A DNA stretch of 38,553 nucleotides from Fibrobacter intestinalis (GTDB lineage: Bacteria > Fibrobacterota > Fibrobacteria > Fibrobacterales > Fibrobacteraceae), in the NCBI RefSeq assembly GCF_900167415.1, contig NZ_FUWU01000023.1, positions 1 through 38,553 of the forward strand. Direction: 5' to 3'. A program made the translations under genes and the position numbers. Shown here in pieces: positions 8,267-16,862 of this stretch; the stretch's first letter is position 1, and every line of letters begins with the position of its first letter. The notes under the pieces are model-generated. The model ran no database searches, had not been told where the DNA came from, and worked only from the letters and a program-made list of their open reading frames with translations.

Positions 8267-9102
8267 TTAAGGTGGCTCTCCCGAACAAAGGAATGCTCTT
8301 TGAACCGACTCAGGAGCTTCTTAAAGAATGCGGTTACAAGGCGACAAAGCCGTATAAAACGCTGACCCAGATAGACGCGAAAAATGATATCGAGTTTTTC
8401 TTTTTGCGTCCCAGCGATATTCCGATGTATGTCGGGCGCGGTATTATCGACGCGGGCATTACGGGAATCGATTTCAACGCCGAAGCGAAAAGCCCTGCGG
8501 TAAAAGTGTTGGATTTGCCTTATGGTGCATCGAAGATGTGCGCGGCGGTTCCGAATGCGAGTCCCGTCCAGACGTTGGAAGATCTCAAGGATGCGACGAT
8601 TGCGACCAGTTTTCCAAACATCGTGAGCGGCTACTACAAAAAGGACATGAATTTTGTCGTGCTGGAAGGCGCGGTAGAAATTTCCGTGAGCCTAGGGGTC
8701 GCCAATGCGATTGTCGATGTCGTGGAAACCGGGACGACATTGAAGCAGGCCGGACTTCGTATTGTCGGCGAACCTCTTTTCCGCAGCAACGCCGCGTTGT
8801 TCTGCCATCCGCAAAAGCAGGATTTGGAAGAAGTCCATACGCTGATTCGCCGGATTGAAGGAAAGCTCGTCGCCAAAAATTACATGATGATCGAATACGA
8901 TTGTCCTTCCGAAATTTTGGATAAGGCGTGCAGCTTGACTCCGGGGCTAGACGCGCCGACGATTTCCAAATTGCATGGACGCGACTGGTATGCGGTCAAG
9001 GCGATGGTTCCGCAGGACGAAGCCAACGCGATTATGGATAAACTTTGGGATGCCGGTGCCCGCAGCATTCTGCTCTTTGCCATCAAGTCCGCTCGGATTT
9101 AA
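8263..9102 (+). CDS. hisG: ATP phosphoribosyltransferase (long form)
   Basis: First, committed step of histidine synthesis: it joins ATP and PRPP. The product has 279 residues. The N-terminal periplasmic-binding-like catalytic domain starts MIKVALPNKGMLFEPTQELL and contains FLRPSDIPMYVGRGIIDAGITG and VDVVETGTTLKQAGL, the PRPP loop. Residues ~205-279 form the ferredoxin-like (ACT-like) regulatory domain, so this is the hexameric, histidine-inhibited long form that needs no HisZ. It is coupled to hisE by ATGA and followed 5 nt later by the EAL-HDOD gene. The other his genes are not in the window. Confidence 0.96.
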   Translation: MIKVALPNKGMLFEPTQELLKECGYKATKPYKTLTQIDAKNDIEFFFLRPSDIPMYVGRGIIDAGITGIDFNAEAKSPAVKVLDLPYGASKMCAAVPNASPVQTLEDLKDATIATSFPNIVSGYYKKDMNFVVLEGAVEISVSLGVANAIVDVVETGTTLKQAGLRIVGEPLFRSNAALFCHPQKQDLEEVHTLIRRIEGKLVAKNYMMIEYDCPSEILDKACSLTPGLDAPTISKLHGRDWYAVKAMVPQDEANAIMDKLWDAGARSILLFAIKSARI

Positions 9103-9107
9103 TTCGG

Positions 9108-10346
9108 ATGAGTCCAAAAGAATCTCCAGCTTATTTGGCGCGGCAGCCGATTTTGGATGCGCACCAGAGTATTTTCGCTTATGAACTTTTGTTTCGGGAT
9201 TCTCCGAACAACAAGGCGGTAATACACAATGGCGTTCGCGAAACGGCGCAGGTCTTGGAAAATGTCTTGAATAACATCGGGCTTTCCAAGTTGGTGGGAA
9301 ACCACAAGGCATTTATCAATTGCAGCCGAGAAATGCTTTTGGACGGAATTTTCAGTCCATTGGATACGGAGCGTTTTGTCCTTGAAATTTTAGAGAGCGT
9401 TTCGGCGGATAAAGAAATCGTTGCTGTCGTGAAAAAATACCATTCCCGCGGATTTGATTTTGCGTTGGACGATGTGGTTTTTGAAAAGGAAAATCTAAAA
9501 CGCCTGGAGCCGTTTTTTCCTTATGTGAAATATGTCAAGCTGGATTTGATGGAAAATTCTGCCGAAGCTTTGAAAGCGGCGGTGCCTTATTTTAAAAAGC
9601 GGGGCATTTTGCTTCTTGCCGAAAAGGTGGAAACCGAAGAGGATTTTCAGGAACGCTTGAAAGACGGCTACGACTATTTTCAAGGTTTTTTCTTTGCGCA
9701 GCCCGAAGTGGTTCAGGGCAAACGTCTGGACGGTTCGCTGGCCTTTATTTTGCACTTGCTGCAATTTTTGCGCGGAGAGCCTTCCTTTGCCGATATAGAA
9801 AAGGTCTTTTTGCAGCAGAGCGCCCTTTCGAAAAGTCTTGTCCAATACGCCAATTCCCAAAAATCGTTCCGCCGTCGTTCGATAGAAACCGTTCAAGATG
9901 CCATCGCCTGGCTGGGGATTCCCCAAATTCAGGATTGGTTGATGCTCTTGCTTTATGCTCAACCGGAAATGGAGCGCTTTGCCCAAGGGACGCCGCTTTT
10001 TCAGAATGTTTCGCAACGGGCGCGCTTTGTGGAATCGCTTGCCGAAATCATCGACCCGGACGGTCCTCTTCCCGCACAGGCTTTTATTACGGCGATTATT
10101 AGTCGGATGGACGCTCTTGTGAAAGCGCCGATGCCGACGATTCTCGAGGATTTGAAAGTCGATAAGGAAATTACCGGTGCGCTTTTGCACGGCTCCGGGA
10201 AATTGGGAACATTGCTGGCTTTGGCGGATGCTGTGGAAAACGATCGCAATGAACGGATTGGAACGCTCTTAAAAAGGCTTTCCCTTTCGGCGCAGAATCT
10301 TGCGGACTGCTTGAATGCTGCCTATGGATGGAACAGTCATGGTTGA
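9108..10346 (+). CDS. EAL-HDOD (YuxH-like) signalling protein
   Basis: A 412-residue cytoplasmic protein with an N-terminal EAL domain (~8-200) and a C-terminal HDOD domain (~205-400). The EAL signature is modified to ELL (E26), but residues at the metal- and c-di-GMP-binding positions look retained: N71, E93, D121-D122, K144, E172 and E175, plus the QGFFFAQP end. Loop 6 (DDFGTG in active enzymes) is altered to DDVVFE. HDOD domains lack a catalytic HD pair and act in signalling. Whether it hydrolyses or only binds c-di-GMP is open. The ATG at 9108 follows the hisG stop by 5 nt; an earlier in-frame start at 9045 lies inside hisG. It overlaps recR by 8 nt. A GGDEF cyclase is encoded at 27216. 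Confidence 0.87.
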   Translation: MSPKESPAYLARQPILDAHQSIFAYELLFRDSPNNKAVIHNGVRETAQVLENVLNNIGLSKLVGNHKAFINCSREMLLDGIFSPLDTERFVLEILESVSADKEIVAVVKKYHSRGFDFALDDVVFEKENLKRLEPFFPYVKYVKLDLMENSAEALKAAVPYFKKRGILLLAEKVETEEDFQERLKDGYDYFQGFFFAQPEVVQGKRLDGSLAFILHLLQFLRGEPSFADIEKVFLQQSALSKSLVQYANSQKSFRRRSIETVQDAIAWLGIPQIQDWLMLLLYAQPEMERFAQGTPLFQNVSQRARFVESLAEIIDPDGPLPAQAFITAIISRMDALVKAPMPTILEDLKVDKEITGALLHGSGKLGTLLALADAVENDRNERIGTLLKRLSLSAQNLADCLNAAYGWNSHG

Positions 10347-10932
10347 ATCGCCAAGTCTTGAAAAGCTGGTACAGGAATTTGCCGCCCTTCCCGGAATCGG
10401 AAAAAAGACCGCTCGCCGATTGGCTTACTTTGTACTGAATCGTCCACGTCAAAATATCGAACCGCTTTCGGCGGCGATTGCGGACGCCTGTGAAAAAGTC
10501 AAGCGTTGCAGCCTTTGCCATTCCTTTGCCGAAGAGGATCCTTGTCCGATTTGCCAATCGAGAAGAGGGGCGAAAACCATTTGCGTCGTCGAAAAATTTT
10601 CGGACATCTTGCCGTTTGAAAATGCGGGCATTTATCATGGGCTCTATTTCGTTTTGGGAGGAGTCCTTTCTCCGTTAGATGGTATCGGGCCTGAAAATCT
10701 GCACATCCCGCAGCTTATTCGTCGTATCGCGTCCGAGGGAATCGAAGAAATCATTTTTGCTTTAGGTTCCAGCCCCGAAGCGGATTCGACAATTCTTTTG
10801 ATTGACAAACTTCTTTCCGGCAGTCCGGTAAAACGTTCTAATTTGGCTCGGGGCATTCCGATGGGCAGCGAATTGGAATATATTGATGAAGTCACCGTTT
10901 TGCGTGCATTTGAATCGAGAACTGGATTATGA
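10339..10932 (+). CDS. recR: recombination mediator protein RecR
   Basis: RecR, with RecF and RecO, loads RecA onto SSB-coated gaps. The product is 197 residues, the normal size. It has a helix-hairpin-helix (ALPGIGKKTARRLA, 16-29), a four-cysteine zinc finger (C57, C60, C69, C72), a Toprim domain starting ICVVEKFSDI (81-90), and a C-terminal Walker-like ARGIPMGSELEYID. Of three in-frame ATGs, 10339 gives the standard family start (ESPSLEKLVQEF); it overlaps the upstream stop by 8 nt. The 3' end overlaps engB by ATGA. Its partner recJ is in the first operon of the window. Confidence 0.96.
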   Translation: MVESPSLEKLVQEFAALPGIGKKTARRLAYFVLNRPRQNIEPLSAAIADACEKVKRCSLCHSFAEEDPCPICQSRRGAKTICVVEKFSDILPFENAGIYHGLYFVLGGVLSPLDGIGPENLHIPQLIRRIASEGIEEIIFALGSSPEADSTILLIDKLLSGSPVKRSNLARGIPMGSELEYIDEVTVLRAFESRTGL

Positions 10933-11516
10933 TGGTAGAAGCGGAATTTATAACGGCAGCGACAAAACCGTCGCAGTTTCCTTCGGATGGACTTCCTCAG
11001 ATCGCCTTTTTGGGACGTTCCAATGTTGGCAAATCCTCTCTTTTAAACGCGCTTTCCGGGAAAAAGAAGCTCGTCCGGATTAGTTCTAAACCGGGAAAAA
11101 CCAAGGAAATCAATTTCTTTAAAATCAACCAGGCGTTTTATTTGGTGGACCTTCCGGGCGTTGGCTTTGCCGGCGTGAACTTTGAAAAAGTCCGGGAAAT
11201 GGAAGTCGGCATCCGATCATATGTGGAAAATGCCAAGGAGCTTCGCGGCATCATTTATTTAATCGATTCGAAAATCGGCCCGCAGCCCATCGACGTGGAA
11301 GTCATTGAAAATATTCGTTCTCTTGGCTGCCCCGTACTTCCGGTGATGAGCAAATGCGACAAGGCGAATCAGTCGGAACAGGCCAAAACTCGCAATGCCA
11401 TTTCTCGGATTTTTGGAAAAGATGTTCGCCCTGTTCGAATCAGCGTTCTCCGTAAAATCGGGCTGGATGAAATCTGGCAGGAAATTCTTTCGTCTGTTGC
11501 CGTCGAGGTAAAATGA
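10929..11516 (+). CDS. engB: ribosome biogenesis GTP-binding protein EngB (YsxC/YihA)
   Basis: An essential GTPase for 50S subunit assembly, 195 residues. G motifs visible: G1 GRSNVGKS (29-36), the G2 Thr in KPGKT (54-58), G3 DLPG (74-77) and G4 SKCD (141-144). The usual G4 is TKxD; Ser for Thr is a mild change. The N-terminal segment AEFITAATKPSQFP is typical of the family. Two ATGs (10929 and 10932) are possible; the first overlaps the recR stop. The 3' end overlaps mlaE by ATGA. Placement between recR and mla genes is a local arrangement I do not recognise as conserved in other phyla. Confidence 0.95.
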   Translation: MMVEAEFITAATKPSQFPSDGLPQIAFLGRSNVGKSSLLNALSGKKKLVRISSKPGKTKEINFFKINQAFYLVDLPGVGFAGVNFEKVREMEVGIRSYVENAKELRGIIYLIDSKIGPQPIDVEVIENIRSLGCPVLPVMSKCDKANQSEQAKTRNAISRIFGKDVRPVRISVLRKIGLDEIWQEILSSVAVEVK

Positions 11517-12385
11517 AAATCCACAGAACACTGGATGATTGGAGTTTTTTTGGCTCGGTGTTCAACAAGCTGGGACGCTGTTTCCTCTCGACCGTTTTTG
11601 GAAAACAGTTTTTTCTTTTTCTACAGACGATCCATTCGATTTTTGCAAAAGAACGCAATTTCAACAGGGACTTGCGGCGGATTATTCGACAGGTTTACTT
11701 CACTGCGGTTGAAATTTTTCCAGTCCTGTTTGTCGTCGCGGCTCTTGCGGGAACGATTACGATTGTCGAAGCGCTTACGGTAATGCCCCGTGTCGGCTTT
11801 TCAAGTTCTTTTGGCGGTTTGATGGTGGCGGTCATTATTCGCGAAGTCGGACCGATTTTGACCGCTTTTTTGATCGCGGGACGCAGCGGCTCGGCACTCA
11901 CGACGATGATAGGAACCATGGCCATCAATTCCGAAGTGGACGCCCTTTCGACTTTGGGAGTCAATCCCATTCGCTATCTTGTCATGCCCGCGCTCATTGG
12001 CGGCGTTATCGCCATGCTGATTTCCAATGTACTGTTTTCCGTGTGCGGAATTTGCTCTGGCTTTTTGATTACGAAATTTTTGATCGCCGTTTCTGGGGAA
12101 TCGTTGAATTTGAACATCTCTTGGCACTTTTTGTCCGGAGCGATTCTTTCTTCCCTCACTCTAACCGATTTTGTACTGGCAATAGTCAAACCGATTTTTT
12201 TCGGAATCATCATTTTTATCAATGCCTGCTATCGTGGGCTCACGATTCGACGGGATATTCGCCAAGTGCCCAAGGCGACCTCCTGTTCGGTCATCTATTC
12301 CTTTTTGTATGTGATTGTTGTTGATGTTCTGTTCTCGTTCTTTTACATCTTTGACTATGCGACCCAGATGTCGAGAATTATTTAA
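11513..12385 (+). CDS. mlaE: MlaE-family lipid ABC transporter permease
   Basis: Inner-membrane permease of a phospholipid transport system (Mla/Tgd type), 290 residues with about five hydrophobic segments. Characteristic is VVAALAGTITIVEALTVMPR followed by VAVIIREVGPILTAFLIAGRSGSALTTMIGTM, which contains the REVGP...AGR...A motif of MlaE proteins, then SEVDALSTLGVNPIRYLVMP. The N-terminal ~40 residues are amphipathic and soluble. The start overlaps engB. mlaF follows after 41 nt with GGAGAAAAG in front of its ATG. No STAS-domain MlaB or periplasmic MlaC gene is seen nearby. Confidence 0.94.
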   Translation: MKIHRTLDDWSFFGSVFNKLGRCFLSTVFGKQFFLFLQTIHSIFAKERNFNRDLRRIIRQVYFTAVEIFPVLFVVAALAGTITIVEALTVMPRVGFSSSFGGLMVAVIIREVGPILTAFLIAGRSGSALTTMIGTMAINSEVDALSTLGVNPIRYLVMPALIGGVIAMLISNVLFSVCGICSGFLITKFLIAVSGESLNLNISWHFLSGAILSSLTLTDFVLAIVKPIFFGIIIFINACYRGLTIRRDIRQVPKATSCSVIYSFLYVIVVDVLFSFFYIFDYATQMSRII

Positions 12386-12426
12386 GGATTGGGCGTGGAA
12401 ATGGCTGTGGACATTGCGGAGAAAAG

Positions 12427-13182
12427 ATGAATCAGGGCGAAGCTTTACGGATTGAAAACCTGCATTTTCGCTATCCGGGCGATTCGGAAGACTTGATCGA
12501 AGGTTTGAATATGCAACTGGGCCGAGGCGAAATCCTTTGCATTGCGGGCGCTTCCGGCCAGGGTAAAAGCATGCTTCTCCGTTTAATTGCGGGTCTGGAA
12601 ATGCCTAGCGATGGAGCCATCTATTATTTTGGCGAATATCTTCCCGCCTCTTTGCATTCGGCTTTGGAAGTCGCCGAGCGTGGCGTGGAATTGATTTTCC
12701 AGAATGCGGCCTTGATTTCGAACCTGAACGTTCGGGACAACATCTCGATGCCGTTATATTATCATTATCGGGGAACGGACGAAGAAATTGAAGCCCGCGT
12801 CAATATGGCTTTGGATTTGATGCGGGTTCGCAGTGTGCAGGATCGTTTCCCGCACATGTTGAGTTCGGGGGTCGCCAAACGTGTCGCTATCGCAAGGGCG
12901 TGGGCGATGGACCCGAGGCTTCTTTTGATGGACGAGCCGACATCGGGCCTGGACAATTATAATCGCAATACGCTGATACCATTGATTGACAATATGCAGG
13001 CGATGTTCAAAACGTCTTTGATCCTGGTGACGCACGATCTGCTGATTTCTAAGGAGCTGAATGCGGACTTGTGCTTTTTGGAAAATAAAAAACTTTCCAA
13101 GCGTTGCAAGTTTGACGAATGGCTTCGTTCGGATTTGCCGATTGCGCAAGAAATGTTTCGCAATCTGCGCGATTTTTTATAA
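12427..13182 (+). CDS. mlaF: MlaF-family lipid ABC transporter ATPase
   Basis: Cytoplasmic ATPase of the Mla transporter, 251 residues. Walker A is GASGQGKS (41-48), the Q-loop is IFQNAAL, Walker B is LLLMDEPTSGLD (165-176), and the H-loop His is in VTHD. The signature motif reads LSSGV (145-149) where MlaF proteins usually have LSGGM, so the second glycine position has become Ser. The middle GVELIFQNAALISNLNVRDN is typical of MlaF. A ribosome site lies 5-10 nt before the ATG. The mlaD gene follows 65 nt downstream. Confidence 0.94.
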   Translation: MNQGEALRIENLHFRYPGDSEDLIEGLNMQLGRGEILCIAGASGQGKSMLLRLIAGLEMPSDGAIYYFGEYLPASLHSALEVAERGVELIFQNAALISNLNVRDNISMPLYYHYRGTDEEIEARVNMALDLMRVRSVQDRFPHMLSSGVAKRVAIARAWAMDPRLLLMDEPTSGLDNYNRNTLIPLIDNMQAMFKTSLILVTHDLLISKELNADLCFLENKKLSKRCKFDEWLRSDLPIAQEMFRNLRDFL

Positions 13183-13247
13183 GCGGGAAAATTTTGAAAA
13201 TGAAAATTTTATTTTTGAAAACGTTGAATCGATAAGGAGATGGCAGG

Positions 13248-14213
13248 TTGTTAAAACCGGTGCGAAAGATCAACTGGATGGAAATGTCAGGCCTGCTGGT
13301 CGGCGTGTTCATTACTTTTGCGCTGATGGTCTTTCTATTTGTCTTTTATGCCCGCTTGACATCGGCCGGGGTCATCGGAGTCGAAGAATATAAACTCTAT
13401 AGCTTCTTTGAAAAAGCGCAGGGATTGCATCCGGGAACGGAAGTCCAAATCAACGGTGTCCGGGTGGGGCAAGTGTCGAATTTGAATATCGATGCCTCTG
13501 GATTGGTCCGCATGGAATTTACCATCCGGAAGGAATTCCAGCCGTGGATTACGGACAAGGCGATGATTTTTGCCATTCGCGACCAGAACGTGATTTCGGA
13601 ACGCGTCGTGAATATAGACGTTCGCAAGGGCGAAGGAAGGGTCTTGGAAGACGGCGACATGATTACCGGCGGGAAAGCGCAGGACATCGAAACGGTTTTG
13701 GAAACGCTGAACGAAGTGCTGGAACGCGTTACGGTTTTGATAGACGCCGCCGATACGCTTGTCGCATTGACCATGGACACCAACACGACAATTGGCGCGC
13801 TTCTCGGCTCCAAGCTGGTTTATGAAAAGTTGAACACCCAGCTGGATCGCCTTGACTATTTCTCGTATGAAGGCATTCGGCTTTTAGATGTCCTTTCGGG
13901 CGAAGTCCCTCGCATTTTGTACCGTACGGATTCCCTTACCCAGAAGCTTTTCTCCATGACGAACGAAATGGAAAACGTGCCGCAGAAAATCGACAACGCG
14001 TTCCTTTCTCTGGATCGCTTCTTTGGACAGATGAATGGGGCCATGGATTCGTTGAACCGGATGGTGGGTGGTGTAAATGGGCTGGTTTCGCAAGGCGAAG
14101 AAACGCTTTTGAATGCGGACAACCTGATTGAAGGCGCGTCCAATATGTGGATAATCCGCCGTTCATTGCCCAAGCGGGATTCCGTTCCGTTTGTTGCGGA
14201 GGACGTCTGGTGA
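13248..14213 (+). CDS. mlaD: MCE-domain protein MlaD, TTG start
   Basis: The substrate-binding MCE component of the Mla system: anchored in the inner membrane with the MCE ring in the periplasm. The 321 residues comprise a short cytoplasmic start, one membrane segment (~15-34, GLLVGVFITFALMVFLFVFY), an MCE domain (~45-125, with YKLYSFFEKAQGLHPGTEVQINGVRVGQV) and a long helical C-terminal part that may form a tube. TTG at 13248 is chosen because a strong AAGGAG (13234-13239) lies 8 nt upstream, and the next in-frame ATG would start right at the membrane segment. The stop overlaps the following start (TGATG). Confidence 0.92.
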   Translation: MLKPVRKINWMEMSGLLVGVFITFALMVFLFVFYARLTSAGVIGVEEYKLYSFFEKAQGLHPGTEVQINGVRVGQVSNLNIDASGLVRMEFTIRKEFQPWITDKAMIFAIRDQNVISERVVNIDVRKGEGRVLEDGDMITGGKAQDIETVLETLNEVLERVTVLIDAADTLVALTMDTNTTIGALLGSKLVYEKLNTQLDRLDYFSYEGIRLLDVLSGEVPRILYRTDSLTQKLFSMTNEMENVPQKIDNAFLSLDRFFGQMNGAMDSLNRMVGGVNGLVSQGEETLLNADNLIEGASNMWIIRRSLPKRDSVPFVAEDVW

Positions 14214-14980
14214 TGCGCCGCCTTTTCGTTGCGATTTGTTTCCTTTCCACTGCGCTCCTTGCCGCCGATTCTCAAAATTTCGCTTTCCGTGCGGACAAGG
14301 CTCTACAGGCGGGAAAGTTTGCCAAAGCAAATGGGTTGTACGAACGGGCGCTGCTTTCTTCTCGAAAGGAATCGGACATTGTTTCGGAAGGGCGCATTTT
14401 GATTTCGATGGCGATGCTCCGCGTGCAGAGTCTGGATTTGAACATGGCGAAGGATTTGCTGAAGCTGGTTCGTAAATCGGATTTGGATACCAATACGTTG
14501 GGCGCCTATTATCTTGCGTGGATGGAACTCTATCTGGAAGAGGAAAATTACGACAAGGTCATCGATATCAAATACTCGCTTTCGGAAAAGTTTTTGAAAG
14601 AAATTTCGGGCGGATTGCGAGGAGGCATTTTAAATGTGGCGGCGATGGCGTTTGCAGGAAAGGGAGACGCTCAAAACGCGCGGCTTTATTTGAAAGATGC
14701 GGATGACGCTTTGGATGGGGAAGCTCCGGGCAAGATGGCTTTCGCTTCGGCGCGGGTGGCGCATTTGCTGCAGGATGACGCTGCGGATTCCCTTTACAAC
14801 GAGGCTTTGCAATTTGCCGTTCGTGCCAATCGTCCGTTTATGTCCGCGACGATCCTCTATTACCGCGGCTTGAACGAAAAACGCCCGGACATCGCTCGGG
14901 ATTACTTTGTACGCAGCGCGAACGCTTTTGAATTGCTGGGCCTTCGTCGGAACAGCGAGCGGGCGAAGGCGGGACGGTAG
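14213..14980 (+). CDS. secreted TPR-like protein at the end of the mla run
   Basis: A 255-residue protein with a signal peptide (MRRLFVAICFLSTALLAADS) and then only helical repeats that look like degenerate tetratricopeptide repeats (FRADKALQAGKFAKANGLYERALLSSRKE, YLAWMELYLEEENYDKVIDI, GDAQNARLYLKDADDAL). I do not know a named family. It overlaps the mlaD stop by one base and has GCGGAGGA just upstream, so it is translationally coupled and probably belongs to the lipid transport machine as a periplasmic scaffold; that is inference from context only. After its stop the base composition changes sharply to AT-rich. Confidence 0.78.
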   Translation: MRRLFVAICFLSTALLAADSQNFAFRADKALQAGKFAKANGLYERALLSSRKESDIVSEGRILISMAMLRVQSLDLNMAKDLLKLVRKSDLDTNTLGAYYLAWMELYLEEENYDKVIDIKYSLSEKFLKEISGGLRGGILNVAAMAFAGKGDAQNARLYLKDADDALDGEAPGKMAFASARVAHLLQDDAADSLYNEALQFAVRANRPFMSATILYYRGLNEKRPDIARDYFVRSANAFELLGLRRNSERAKAGR

Positions 14981-15097
14981 ATTCGTAACGAGGCAAAAGG
15001 CGATTTTGTCGTTTTCAAAATGCAGCCTTTATTTTATAATCCGCTTGGCAGATAAAGTGTGCCATAAATAACAAATATTTTAAGTTGTATTGAGTTT

Positions 15098-16420
15098 ATG
15101 TACAGAATTTTTCTTGTTATTTTCTTATTTTTCCTTGTTTCTTGCTCCTCCGATGTCAAAATGGAACAGGATATTTTGGCGTATCATATATACAGCCAAA
15201 CAGATTTGGATTTAAATTCAAAGAATAAAGAAAATGTTGCGTTACTAGCAAAATCCTTTGGAATGGAGATGCCGGACGTTGTTGAAGTTTTAAATCATAT
15301 CCTTTCAAAAAAAACGGGTAGTGCTCTGCGGAGGGATTTTAAAACAGCCATAGAAGATAAAATGACTTTGCTTGAACGTCATAAGGTTAATGAAAAAAAT
15401 CGGAAGGATTTTGTTATCAATGTTTTAGGTCCCTATTTGAATCTTTTGTCTCGTAATGAACTTCAAAATGTGGGCTTGGAATCATTTGATTTTCAGAATA
15501 GAATTTGCAAATTGTTTGGAAAGTTCTTCCCTAATAAAATACATAATGCCTTGGATTTATTTATTGGCAATGTTCGGTTTTATTTTGATGGCGGTTCATC
15601 TTCGGTAAAATTCTTGCATATTCTTAATGAGACTATGATGTCGCAGGATTATTATGTGGATTTTTCTTTTAGAAGTTCTGCAAATATTTTGATAATAAAG
15701 GAAGAAATTCTTCCTGAAACTTGCTATGGAAAATTTTCCATTAGAATTTTGAATTTAAAACGAATTATGCCGGGACTATTGCAGCCTAAAACGGGGTATT
15801 TTAGAATCGGGAGCAATACCGTTATTCTTCTGGATGATATGATTGCTATTGAAGCGGAAGAACTGATGACGGAAATGAAAACGAAAGGCTTTGAAAAATA
15901 TGCAGATGTTCGTTTTACGAAATATTGGCGTTCTATAGGGTTGAATCTAGATGTGTCAAAAGCGAGCCAAAGTTATATGGATTTGATAAGGCGAGATTTA
16001 GAGGGAAAGAAATTTGCTTATATCAAAACCGCCCTTCAAATGGATGTGGCTATTCATGAGGCAAAGCATCTAGCAGATAACATTGAGCATCCCGAATTGA
16101 CGTTGAATATTGATCGTGAATTTTCAGCGCATATGACACAGGCTTATTTTAGCCCCATTCCTTATGTTGCCCTGTTTTCAGTAATCAATCGGATGCAGCA
16201 ATATGCAATGTTTCATAAAGTGTCTGCATTAAATGACGTTACTCGAAGATTGTGGCGGATGGCGATTCGTTCCGCAGAAGATTCAAACTATTCCATTCAA
16301 TCGCTCCGCTCTGATTTGATGAACTTGTACTTAGATTTCAGAACCATTCGCGAATACGCAAAGTTTGAAGCCTTAGACGACTTCGGAAAAATTGTCGAAA
16401 AAATGAAGTTTGGAAAATAG
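15098..16420 (+). CDS. predicted lipoprotein with HExxH metallopeptidase-like motif, 440 aa
   Basis: The N-terminus MYRIFLVIFLFFLVSCSSD is a lipoprotein signal with lipobox LVSC (Cys16). In the C-terminal third, VAIHEAKHLADNIEHPE contains HEAKH at 320-324, matching the HExxH zinc-protease motif, and DREFSAHM places Glu341 as a possible third ligand. Nothing else matches a peptidase family I know, so catalytic activity is unproven. The gene is AT-rich with many Lys, Ile and Asn codons, unlike the mla genes upstream, which suggests acquisition together with the restriction-modification pair that follows. It stands alone, 117 nt after the previous gene; a TTATAAT box near 15035 could be its promoter. 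Confidence 0.72.
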   Translation: MYRIFLVIFLFFLVSCSSDVKMEQDILAYHIYSQTDLDLNSKNKENVALLAKSFGMEMPDVVEVLNHILSKKTGSALRRDFKTAIEDKMTLLERHKVNEKNRKDFVINVLGPYLNLLSRNELQNVGLESFDFQNRICKLFGKFFPNKIHNALDLFIGNVRFYFDGGSSSVKFLHILNETMMSQDYYVDFSFRSSANILIIKEEILPETCYGKFSIRILNLKRIMPGLLQPKTGYFRIGSNTVILLDDMIAIEAEELMTEMKTKGFEKYADVRFTKYWRSIGLNLDVSKASQSYMDLIRRDLEGKKFAYIKTALQMDVAIHEAKHLADNIEHPELTLNIDREFSAHMTQAYFSPIPYVALFSVINRMQQYAMFHKVSALNDVTRRLWRMAIRSAEDSNYSIQSLRSDLMNLYLDFRTIREYAKFEALDDFGKIVEKMKFGK

Positions 16421-16862
16421 GCTTTGAACTCAGCTGTAATTCAATAAGCCTTTCGCGGGATTTTGGATTGGGGAATATGCCATGATTTTTTTCCTCCCCC
16501 TACTTTTCATTTGCTTTCGTACTTATTATAGCCGCTATATAATGAATCACAGGAAGAATGTTGTGTCAATGCGTTTATTGCCGTGTTAAAGAATGCTTCT
16601 TAATCGTCAAATAAAGGCCTGTCGCTGGTTTTCATTCTCATTTATTTATGAGATTTAGCACATTATGCAAAATTTCATCTATACGCTATAACCTTGCTTA
16701 AGGCTTTAAACCCAAATTTCTAAATGTTTGCGAGCGAAGCTGTTATGAAACTTGGCAATTTATTGACTTAGTCAAGTTCAGGGTGGCGGCTCGCATAGGT
16801 TGGTAGGCTTGCCGTACCGCTTTTAATTTTTCTTGACAGCCAAATTTTTTATATTTCACGTT
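16421..16862. other. AT-rich intergenic region before the restriction gene
   Basis: About 440 nt with no credible gene on either strand. Visible features: an imperfect hairpin near the left end (AGGCTT/AAGCCT), CCTTGCTTAAGG near 16692, and the palindrome TTGACTTAGTCAA near 16764, which resembles half of the GACT-N3-AGTC boxes bound by restriction-system controller proteins but with the wrong spacing. TTGACA is at 16833-16838 and TATATT at 16850-16855. They are only 11 bp apart, so they do not form a normal promoter pair, but TATATT alone would place the transcript start at or next to the ATG at 16863. Confidence 0.5.

Noticed and set aside
16764-16776. Possible controller-protein box (TTGACTTAGTCAA) before the restriction gene
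   Set aside because: Known C-boxes are GACT-N3-AGTC, usually in pairs; here the spacer is one base, there is a single copy, and no controller gene is present.
16833-16855. TTGACA/TATATT as a standard promoter of the restriction gene
   Set aside because: The spacing is only 11 bp, too short for a sigma-70 promoter; only the TATATT box is kept as a weak candidate.
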